Origin: Massilia phosphatilytica
Lineage (GTDB): Bacteria; Pseudomonadota; Gammaproteobacteria; Burkholderiales; Burkholderiaceae_D
DNA: 64,000 bases
Direction of reading: 5' to 3'
Assembly (NCBI RefSeq): GCF_002968015.1
Contig: NZ_PUIP01000012.1
Span: 124,001 to 188,000 of the forward strand
The notes beneath the pieces were generated by a model. That model saw only the letters and a list, made by a program, of their open reading frames with translations, had not been told where the DNA came from and did not search any database. The translations under genes were made by a program, and so were the position numbers. Of this stretch, positions 31,444-38,194 are shown piece after piece; position 1 is the stretch's first letter; each line of letters opens with the position of its first letter.

Positions 31444-32987
31444 TGGCCGAGCAGCCCGCCGCGCATCCTGCTGCGTATCCTGCTGATGCGTTGGTCCGGG
31501 CCGGGCAACCGGTCCAGGTGTCGACGTTCGCGGAATGGCGCGAGGCCGCGCGCGAATTGCTCGTCCACGGCATCCCGCCCGACCAGGTGACGTGGGGCGC
31601 GCCGCACATGGGCGACCTGCTTGCCGGCGGCGACCTGTTCTCGGGTGCGCCGGTTGCCGCCGAGGCCCCGCATAATTCGGTCATACCGCCTACCGACGCG
31701 CCGACCGAGCCATTGCGCCCCGCGCCGCACATCCCGCGCTCGCTGATGGACATGCTGCAGTCGGCCGCCTGCTGCCGCGTGCCGGACCGCTGGGCCTTCC
31801 TGTACCGCGTGATCTGGCGCTGGCAGCAGGGCGAGCACGATGTGCAGTCGCCGGCCGACGAGGACGGCGCCCGGCTGCACGCGATGGTGAAGGCGGTCCA
31901 CCGCGAGGAACACGACATGCATGCCTACATCCGCTTCCGCGAGCGCCCGGAAGAAGCCGGCCCGCCGCGTTTCGTTGCCTGGTACGAGCCGCGCCACGAC
32001 GTGCTGCCCCAGGTGGCCGAACATTTCGTCTCGCGCATGGGCAAGGTCAGCTGGATGATCGCCACACCGGAAGCGAGCGTCATGTGGGATGGCCAAACAC
32101 TGCACAATACGGGACCTCTCGTGCGCGATGCCGCTGACCTCGAGGACACCGGGGAAGCGCTGTGGCTGACGTATTACCGCAGCGTGTTCAACCCGGCCCG
32201 CCTGAACACGGACGTCATGCACCAGCACATTCCGTCGCACCGCTGGAAGAACCTGCCGGAGGCGAAGATCGTGCCGCACATGGTCAGCGAGGCGGCGCGG
32301 GGCGCGCGCAAGGTGGGCCAGTACGAGGCCGTCGGCCAGCGCAAGGGCACGACGATCCCGATCGCTCCCGAGGACGCGCAGCCGGAACGCCAGCAGCCCT
32401 CGAAACTGGACGAATGCCGGCGCTGCGAGCTGTGGCAGTTCGCCACCCAGGCCGTCGGCGGCGAGGGCCCGAAGCGGGCGAAGATCATGTTCGTCGGCGA
32501 GCAGCCGGGCGACCAGGAAGACCTGGCCGGGCAACCGTTCGTCGGCCCGGCCGGCAAGCTGCTGGACCGTGTGTGCGAGGCGGCCGGCGTCGACCTCGAC
32601 ACGATCTACGTCACCAACGCCGTCAAGCATTTCAAATGGGAGCCGCGCGGCAAGCGCCGCCTGCACAAGACCCCGGCGCAGCGCGAGATCGAGGCCTGCC
32701 ACTACTGGCTCGACAAGGAACTGGCCGGCGTCAAGCCGACCGTCATCGTGGCCCTGGGCGCCACCGCGCTGAAGTCAGTGCTGCGCACGGCCAACGTCAC
32801 CCTCAAGAATTCGCTCGGCAAACCGCTGCGCCACGAAGGGCGCTGGGTCGTCACGACGTACCACCCGTCGTACGTGCTGCGCGTGCCGGGCGAGGATGCG
32901 AAGCGCGAGGCCTTCAACACGATGGTCGAGGGCCTCAAACTGGCGCACCAACTCCTCGACCGTCCGGTCGACGCCCCCGACACATAA
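31443..32987 (+). CDS. DUF4130-UdgX fusion: covalent uracil-DNA glycosylase
   Basis: The 514-residue protein joins an N-terminal DUF4130-type region (about 60-270; YRVIWRWQQGEHD, HEDMHAY-like REEHDMHAYIRFRER, then VLPQVAEHFVSRM) to a family-4-like uracil-DNA glycosylase of the UdgX type (about 320-500). The glycosylase motifs are FVGEQPGDQEDLAGQPFVGP, the loop KRRLHKTP, and TYHPSYVLR. In characterised mycobacterial UdgX the histidine of the matching KRRIH loop attacks the abasic carbon after uracil release and stays covalently linked to DNA; here it is His408. The gene is translationally coupled to the radical SAM gene under one LexA box. No separate DUF4130 function is known to me. Confidence 0.92.
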   Translation: MAEQPAAHPAAYPADALVRAGQPVQVSTFAEWREAARELLVHGIPPDQVTWGAPHMGDLLAGGDLFSGAPVAAEAPHNSVIPPTDAPTEPLRPAPHIPRSLMDMLQSAACCRVPDRWAFLYRVIWRWQQGEHDVQSPADEDGARLHAMVKAVHREEHDMHAYIRFRERPEEAGPPRFVAWYEPRHDVLPQVAEHFVSRMGKVSWMIATPEASVMWDGQTLHNTGPLVRDAADLEDTGEALWLTYYRSVFNPARLNTDVMHQHIPSHRWKNLPEAKIVPHMVSEAARGARKVGQYEAVGQRKGTTIPIAPEDAQPERQQPSKLDECRRCELWQFATQAVGGEGPKRAKIMFVGEQPGDQEDLAGQPFVGPAGKLLDRVCEAAGVDLDTIYVTNAVKHFKWEPRGKRRLHKTPAQREIEACHYWLDKELAGVKPTVIVALGATALKSVLRTANVTLKNSLGKPLRHEGRWVVTTYHPSYVLRVPGEDAKREAFNTMVEGLKLAHQLLDRPVDAPDT

Positions 32988-33102
32988 ACATTGCCGTTGC
33001 GACATATGCATGTCAAAGTTGTAACACTTCGTTGCCCCGATAGGCTAAGCTCATCCGTGGCGCTAAGCTTTTGCGCACACAACAACAACGATGGGATGCC
33101 CG

Positions 33103-34131
33103 ATGAGCAAACGATATGCATGTGCGCTTTACCTGAGTTTCCTGACCCTGCCGGCGCTGGCCCAGACCACGCCCGAGCCTGAACCCGCACCCACGGCCCA
33201 GCCTGCGGACATCGCGGCGGATGCCGTGCCTGTTACCGTCGTCGTCGAAGGGCGCCGCCCTGGCCCCGGCGTGTGGAAGGTGTCGAAGGGCGACCACGTG
33301 ATGTGGGTATTCGGCCTGTATTCCCCGCTGCCGCAGAAGATGGAATGGGATGCGGCGCGCGTCGAGCGCCTCGTCGGCAAGTCGCAGGAAGTGTTGATGC
33401 TGCCGGGCGCCCGCATGGAGGTCGGCTTCTTCCGGGGCCTGACCCTGCTGCCCACCGCGATCGGCATCGACAAGAATCCGGACGGTGCCACGCTGCACGA
33501 TGTGCTCCCGGCGGACGTGTATGCGCGTTGGCAGGTATTGAAGGACAAGTATATCGGCGAGAACGACGGCATCGAGCGCCGGCGCCCCATCTTTGTGGCC
33601 GACACGCTGCTGAGCGCGGGCATCGCGAAAAGCGGCCTGACGCAGAACACGGGCGTGGCGGCGCAAATCGAAAAGGCGGCCAAGCGCGACAAGGTCAAGC
33701 TCACGTCGACCACGCTCGACATGGAGGTCGACGATCCCCGTGCCCTGATGAAGGAATTCAAGAAGTCGCAGATGGAAGACGTGGCCTGCTTCACCAAGAC
33801 GCTGGAACGGCTGGAAGGCGATATCGACGCCATGCGCGTGCGCGCGAATGCCTGGGCCAATGGCAATATCGCCGAGATTTCCAGCCTCGATTATGCCGAG
33901 CGCGACAAGGCGTGCAACGACGCCATCTTCAACAGCCAGTTCGCCAAACAGTCTCCTGCATTGCAGCACCTTCCCGAACGCATGCGTGCCAACTGGATGA
34001 AAGTGGCCGAAAAAGCATTGGCCGACAACACGTCGACGTTTGCCCTCCTGCCCATGAAGAGCGTCATCGGCCCGCACAGCTACCTCGCCGACCTGGAGGC
34101 GAAAGGCTATACGGTCGAGAGCCCGAAATAA
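33103..34131 (+). CDS. TraB/GumN-family exported protein, copy 1 of 3
   Basis: The 342-residue product has a signal peptide (ACALYLSFLTLPALAQ) and a short acidic/proline linker, then the TraB/GumN phrase GPGVWKVSKGDHVMWVFG. TraB/GumN/Tiki proteins are metalloprotease-like with GxxH metal motifs; here the matching position reads GLYS, so the histidine is missing. Other landmarks are KMEWDAARVERLV, LPADVYARWQVLK, and RVRANAWANGNIAEI shared by all three copies. ATG 33091 is an alternative start, but 33103 matches the start of the paralogues. The next copy begins ten bases after the stop. The function is not known; the export signal places it in the periplasm. Confidence 0.82.
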   Translation: MSKRYACALYLSFLTLPALAQTTPEPEPAPTAQPADIAADAVPVTVVVEGRRPGPGVWKVSKGDHVMWVFGLYSPLPQKMEWDAARVERLVGKSQEVLMLPGARMEVGFFRGLTLLPTAIGIDKNPDGATLHDVLPADVYARWQVLKDKYIGENDGIERRRPIFVADTLLSAGIAKSGLTQNTGVAAQIEKAAKRDKVKLTSTTLDMEVDDPRALMKEFKKSQMEDVACFTKTLERLEGDIDAMRVRANAWANGNIAEISSLDYAERDKACNDAIFNSQFAKQSPALQHLPERMRANWMKVAEKALADNTSTFALLPMKSVIGPHSYLADLEAKGYTVESPK

Positions 34132-34141
34132 GGATCGCGCC

Positions 34142-35149
34142 ATGAAGAAGACAATCAACCGGACTATGTTCTGGCTGGGCCTGCTGGCCATGCCGGCGTT
34201 CGCGCAGAGTGTGGACCAGCCCGCGGACATTGCGGCGGATGCGATCCCGGCCACCGTCGTCGTCGAAGGCCGCCGGCCCGGTCCCGGCGTCTGGAAAGTG
34301 TCGAAGGGCGACCACGTGATGTGGGTGTTCGGCCTGTACTCGCCGCTGCCGCAAAAGATGGAATGGGATGCGGCGCGCGTCGAACGGCTCGTGGCCAGGT
34401 CGCAGGAAGTGCTGTTGCCGCCCGGCGCGTCCATCGAGATGAGCTGGTTGCGCGAGTTGACTTTGCTGCCGTCCATGATCGGCATGGAAAAGAATCCGGA
34501 CGGTGCCAAGTTGCAGGACGTGGTGCCGGCCGACGTGTATGCGCACTGGCAAATCCTGAAGGGCAAGTACATCGGCAAGGACGACGGCATCGAGCGCGAC
34601 CGGCCGATTTTCGCGGCCGACAAACTGTTGCACGCGGGCCTGAAGAAAAACGGTCTCGCGCCCAACAACGACGTGCGCGGCGAGATCGGGAAGATCGCCG
34701 GCCAGAACAAGGTCAAGCTGACGCTCACCATGCTGGCCATCGAGCTCGACGATCCGCGCCGCACGCTGAAGGAATTCAAGAAGACGCAGATGGCGGACCT
34801 GGGCTGCTTCACGAAGACGCTGGAGCGCCTGGACGGCGACATCGAAGCGATGCGGGTGCGCGCGAATGCCTGGGCCAACGGCAATATCGCCGAGATCGCC
34901 CGCCTGGACTTCGCAGGGCGCGACGAGGCATGCGGCGATGCGCTGCTGAACAGTAACCTGGCGAAAACGACGCCGGCCTTGCAGAATGTCCGCGAACGGA
35001 TCCGCGCCAACTGGATGAAGACGGCCGAGACATCGCTGGGCAACAATACGTCGACGTTCGCGTTGCTGATGATGAAGGACCTCGTCGGTCCGACAAGCTA
35101 CCTGGCCGACCTGCAGGCGAAAGGCTATACGGTCGAGAGCCCAAGATAA
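34142..35149 (+). CDS. TraB/GumN-family exported protein, copy 2 of 3
   Basis: The 335-residue product (signal peptide ending LLAMPAFAQ) is strongly similar to the copy before it across its whole length, including GPGVWKVSKGDHVMWVFGLY, KMEWDAARVERLV and RVRANAWANGNIAEI. The GxxH position again reads GLYS. It lacks the proline-rich linker of copy 1. An AAGG ribosome site lies before the ATG, and the 10- and 15-bp gaps on either side show that the three copies form one transcription unit. The middle region (about 170-215) is the most divergent part. Confidence 0.82.
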   Translation: MKKTINRTMFWLGLLAMPAFAQSVDQPADIAADAIPATVVVEGRRPGPGVWKVSKGDHVMWVFGLYSPLPQKMEWDAARVERLVARSQEVLLPPGASIEMSWLRELTLLPSMIGMEKNPDGAKLQDVVPADVYAHWQILKGKYIGKDDGIERDRPIFAADKLLHAGLKKNGLAPNNDVRGEIGKIAGQNKVKLTLTMLAIELDDPRRTLKEFKKTQMADLGCFTKTLERLDGDIEAMRVRANAWANGNIAEIARLDFAGRDEACGDALLNSNLAKTTPALQNVRERIRANWMKTAETSLGNNTSTFALLMMKDLVGPTSYLADLQAKGYTVESPR

Positions 35150-35164
35150 CAAGGACATCATCCC

Positions 35165-36154
35165 ATGAGGAAGAGAACGAATCGATATGTACTTTGGCTG
35201 GGCTTGCTGGCGCTGCCGGCGCTCGCGCAGAGCGTGGACCCGACCATCGTCCCGGCCACCGTCGTCGTCGAAGGCCGCCGTCCCGGTCCCGGCGTGTGGA
35301 AGGTGTCAAAGGGAACGCACGTGATGTGGGTGTTCGGGACCTATGCGCCGCTGCCGCTGAAGATGGAATGGGATGCGTCGCGCGTCGAGCGCCTCGTGGC
35401 GAAGTCGGACGAAGTCTTGATGCCGCCCGTCGCGAAGGCCCACATCGGTTTCTTCCGCGGGTTGACGGCCTTGCCGAGCCTCATCGGCATCAAGCGTAAT
35501 CCGGACGATGCCGTCTTGCACGACGTCGTGCCGGCCGACGTTTACGCGCACTGGACGGTGCTGAAAGCCAAGTACATCGGCGACGACGACGGCGTCGAGC
35601 ACTACCGGCCCGTCTTCGCGGGCGAGGAATTGCTGCTCGCCGGTCTCAAGCAGAGCGGCCTGTCCTATGGCGGCGAAGTGCTCGGCAAGATCGAGGACAT
35701 CGCGAAAAAGAACAAAGTCAAAACGAGTGACTCCGGCTACGACGTGATGGTCGACGACCCCCGCAAGCTCGTGCGCGACTTCAAGAATTCGCAGGTGGAT
35801 GATCTCGTCTGCTTCACGAAGACACTCGACACCCTGGACACCGATCTCGAAACCATGCGCGTGCGCGCGAATGCCTGGGCCAACGGCGACATCGCCGAGA
35901 TCCGCGGGCTGAATTTCGCGGAGCGCCGGGATGCGTGCCTGGATGCCGTCATGAACAGCTCGATCGCGAAAGATGCCGCAGCCCTGCGCCAGGTGCGCCA
36001 GCGCCTGCGCACGTCCTGGCTGAAGGCGGCGGAAAATGCGCTGGCCAGCAATGCCACCACCTTTGCCGTCCTGGAGATCCAGGACATTGTCGGGCCGACG
36101 AGCTACCTGGCCAGCCTCCAGGCGCGGGGCTACGTGGTCGAGAGCCCGCGGTAA
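35165..36154 (+). CDS. TraB/GumN-family exported protein, copy 3 of 3
   Basis: The 329-residue product (signal peptide ending LLALPALAQ) repeats the same architecture: GPGVWKVSKGTHVMWVFGTY, KMEWDASRVERLV, LHDVVPADVYAHWTVLK and RVRANAWANGDIAEI. It is the most divergent of the three; the motif position reads GTYA, keeping the GT of the family but not the histidine. The first 40 mature residues are shortest here. It ends 19 bp before the convergent serine acetyltransferase gene. Confidence 0.82.
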   Translation: MRKRTNRYVLWLGLLALPALAQSVDPTIVPATVVVEGRRPGPGVWKVSKGTHVMWVFGTYAPLPLKMEWDASRVERLVAKSDEVLMPPVAKAHIGFFRGLTALPSLIGIKRNPDDAVLHDVVPADVYAHWTVLKAKYIGDDDGVEHYRPVFAGEELLLAGLKQSGLSYGGEVLGKIEDIAKKNKVKTSDSGYDVMVDDPRKLVRDFKNSQVDDLVCFTKTLDTLDTDLETMRVRANAWANGDIAEIRGLNFAERRDACLDAVMNSSIAKDAAALRQVRQRLRTSWLKAAENALASNATTFAVLEIQDIVGPTSYLASLQARGYVVESPR

Positions 36155-36173
36155 GCCCACGGGGTAAGCCGGA

Positions 36174-37097
36174 TTACGTTGCTTCGCCCGGCACCCCGAG
36201 GTCGTCCTCGCGCGACGCGGCCTGGGCCACGCGGGCACCCGGCGGCACGTCGTGCGTCAGCCAGACATTGCCGCCGATGACGGCGCCCTTGCCGATCGTA
36301 ATGCGGCCCAGCACGGTGGCACCGGCATAGATGACGACGTCGTCCTCGACGACGGGATGGCGCGGCAAGCCCTTCTGCAGCGTGCCGTCGACATTCGCGG
36401 GGAAGCGCTTGGCGCCCAGGGTGACGGCCTGGTACAGGCGCACGCGCTGGCCGATGACGGCCGTCTCGCCGATCACGACGCCGGTGCCGTGGTCGATGAA
36501 GAAGCCGGCACCGATCGTCGCGCCCGGGTGGATGTCGATGCCCGTTTCCGCGTGGGCCTGCTCGGCGATGATGCGCGCGAGCAGCGGCAAGCCGAGTCCG
36601 TACAGGCAGTGGGCGAGGCGGTAGTGGATCATCGCGTGGATGCCCGGATAGCACAGCAGTACTTCGTCGACGCTGCGTGCGGCCGGGTCGCCCTGGAAGG
36701 CGGCGATCACGTCGCTGTCGAGCAGGGTGCGGATGCCGGGCAGCGCGGCGCCGAACGCGCGGGTGGCCTCGAGCGCCTGCGGTTCGATGTCGGTATGGGT
36801 CAGGTGGCGCAGCGCGGCGCTGTAGCGCAGCTCGATGCGCACCTGACGCAGCAGCGCGTGCAGGGCGGTGTCGAGGGCGTGGGCGACGTGGAAATCCTCG
36901 CTTTCCTGGCGCAGGTCGGGCGGGCCCAGGCGCAGCGGAAACAGCACGCCCTTCAATTGCCCGACGATGGTCGCCAGTGCTTCGCGCGACGGAAACTCGA
37001 TGCCGCGCACTTCACCGGCCGGGCGATGGGCCTGGCGCCATTGCCGGCGCGCCTCGTTCAGGTCGCGCACGATCGCGCCGATGTCGAAGTCGGCCAT
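36174..37097 (-). CDS. Serine O-acetyltransferase, EpsC/CysE type
   Basis: The enzyme acetylates L-serine with acetyl-CoA to give O-acetylserine for cysteine synthesis. The 307-residue product has an N-terminal helical domain (about 1-165; DTALHALLRQVRIELRY), then YPGIHAMIHYRLAHCLY, and the left-handed beta-helix of hexapeptide repeats beginning ETGIDIHPGATIGAGFFIDH, with the catalytic Asp/His pair of the family, followed by GVVIGETAVIGQRVRLYQ and TLGAKRFP. It is longer than E. coli CysE and matches the EpsC form of betaproteobacteria. I chose the ATG at 37097 for its GGGAG ribosome site. No cysteine-synthase gene is adjacent. Confidence 0.9.
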   Translation of the reverse strand: MADFDIGAIVRDLNEARRQWRQAHRPAGEVRGIEFPSREALATIVGQLKGVLFPLRLGPPDLRQESEDFHVAHALDTALHALLRQVRIELRYSAALRHLTHTDIEPQALEATRAFGAALPGIRTLLDSDVIAAFQGDPAARSVDEVLLCYPGIHAMIHYRLAHCLYGLGLPLLARIIAEQAHAETGIDIHPGATIGAGFFIDHGTGVVIGETAVIGQRVRLYQAVTLGAKRFPANVDGTLQKGLPRHPVVEDDVVIYAGATVLGRITIGKGAVIGGNVWLTHDVPPGARVAQAASREDDLGVPGEAT

Positions 37098-37258
37098 CAG
37101 TCGTGCTCCCGGAGGCTTGGTTGGTCGAAAAGGTGTGGCATCACGGTGCCTCCGCTGTGCTGATGGACGAGTGTTCAATATACGAGCCCGTCCATGGGTG
37201 GCTCAACGAATTTTTCGACACTAGCTCATGGTGAAAATGTCTAAGGCCGCTGCGGCGG

Positions 37259-37278
37259 ATCATGACGATCGTCATGAT
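37259..37278. promoter_or_regulatory. Perfect 20-bp palindrome upstream of the tRNA-Gly promoter
   Basis: ATCATGACGA at 37259-37268 is followed without spacer by its exact reverse complement, giving a 20-bp palindrome. It ends three bases before the -35 hexamer of the tRNA promoter. A perfect palindrome of this length is unlikely by chance and looks like an operator for a dimeric regulator. It does not match a site I know. Confidence 0.55.
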
Positions 37279-37281
37279 GAA

Positions 37282-37311
37282 TTGTCAAAGCAGCGTGAAC
37301 GCGCGTAGAAT
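37282..37311 (+). promoter_or_regulatory. Sigma-70-type promoter of tRNA-Gly
   Basis: TTGTCA at 37282-37287 and TAGAAT at 37306-37311 are separated by 18 bases, and the tRNA begins nine bases after the -10 box, the expected distance for a short leader. Confidence 0.65.
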
Positions 37312-37320
37312 GCAGGCAAC

Positions 37321-37394
37321 GCGGGTGTAGCTCAATGGTAGAGCAGAAGCTTCCCAAGCTTACGACGAGGGTTCGATTCCCTTCACCCGCTCCA
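37321..37394 (+). tRNA. tRNA-Gly (anticodon CCC)
   Basis: The 74-base gene folds as a full cloverleaf: acceptor stem GCGGGTG/CACCCGC, D arm GCTC/GAGC with loop AATGGTA, anticodon stem-loop with TTCCCAA (anticodon CCC at 37353-37355), and T arm with GGTTCGATTCC. The 3' CCA is encoded (37392-37394). It reads GGG codons and resembles E. coli glyU. The lowest pair of the anticodon stem appears mismatched. No integrase or repeated 3' end was seen nearby, so it shows no sign of being used as an attachment site here. Confidence 0.96.
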
Positions 37395-37472
37395 GTCCTC
37401 GCTCCAGTCCCGACCTCCAACATGAAAAATGCCTGCACGCGGCAGGCATTTCGTCGTGTCCCGACAGCGCGA

Positions 37473-37973
37473 TCAACGCTGGCGCTTGCGGCGCAGGGCG
37501 CCCAGGCCCGCCAGGCCAAGCCCGATCAGCGTCAGCGATGCCGGTTCCGGCACGGCGCCGCCCGTGCGATCGACGACCACGTTGTCCAGAGCGTTGAAGC
37601 CGGGGTCGTTGCGGGTAATGAAGCTCAGCGTCGCGTTGTTGGACGACGCGACGAACGACGTCGCGAAGTGGCCGCTGGTCGGCGTGCTGAAGAATTGCGT
37701 GCCGTTCAGTGCCACAGCCATCCTGCCCCAGCCCACCGTGGTGTCGAAGCTGATCGAATAGGTGTCGCCGGCAATCGTGCCGATGATCTGGCTCAACCAG
37801 GCGTCGCTGCCGACGGCGCCATCTTGCCAATAGCCGGGGAAGCTCGAATGGCCCGTATTGCCCGTGATCGTCCAGTTGCTGCCGTTGGCGGAGAAGTCGC
37901 CGTTCGAGACAAGATTGGCGCTGGCGGAAGCGCTGACGGCCAGCATGGCGATGGTACAAAGCAGTTTTTTCAT
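37473..37973 (-). CDS. PEP-CTERM-sorted exported protein
   Basis: The 166-residue product has a signal peptide (KKLLCTIAMLAVSASASA), a beta-rich carbohydrate-binding-like middle (NLVSNGDFSANGSNWTITGN, then FNALDNVVVDRTG), and the C-terminal sorting signal VPEPASLTLIGLGLAGLGAL followed by RRKRQR. Proteins with this tail are processed by exosortase and linked to exopolysaccharide-associated surface release; no exosortase gene is in the window. NGDF...NWT...NVVV resembles the DUF642/CBM4-like PEP-CTERM proteins. The start is ATG 37973, preceded by GGAGAG. Confidence 0.9.
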   Translation of the reverse strand: MKKLLCTIAMLAVSASASANLVSNGDFSANGSNWTITGNTGHSSFPGYWQDGAVGSDAWLSQIIGTIAGDTYSISFDTTVGWGRMAVALNGTQFFSTPTSGHFATSFVASSNNATLSFITRNDPGFNALDNVVVDRTGGAVPEPASLTLIGLGLAGLGALRRKRQR

Positions 37974-38092
37974 GAAGCTCTCCAGGGGATTATCGTTATG
38001 AATGCTTAAAAGCATCTTTCGTGCCAGCAATATATTTCCCAGAATTTACAAGGACTTATCCAAACGGAAAGTTTAATTGTAAATATGCATGT

Positions 38093-38117
38093 AAAAAAAG
38101 CCGACACAGCGCCGGCT
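38093..38117 (-). terminator. Possible minus-strand terminator before the PEP-CTERM gene
   Basis: AGCCG at 38099-38103 pairs with CGGCT at 38113-38117, and on the minus strand the stem is followed by seven T residues. No minus-strand gene ends just upstream of it, so it may stop antisense transcription from the kinase side. The stem is short. Confidence 0.3.
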
Positions 38118-38194
38118 CTCCGCCGCCCCGCCGTGCGCGCCTTGTGGCGAGCCCTTGTGGCACACTGGCGTTGTCGCTCTATCCAGTATCAATC

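Noticed and set aside
37321..37394. Attachment site for an integrated element at tRNA-Gly
   Set aside because: No integrase, no duplicated tRNA 3' end and no change of gene content directly next to the tRNA were seen.
37335..38009. A plus-strand protein running through the tRNA and opposite the PEP-CTERM gene
   Set aside because: It overlaps a certain tRNA and the PEP-CTERM gene, whose signal peptide and sorting tail are clear on the minus strand.
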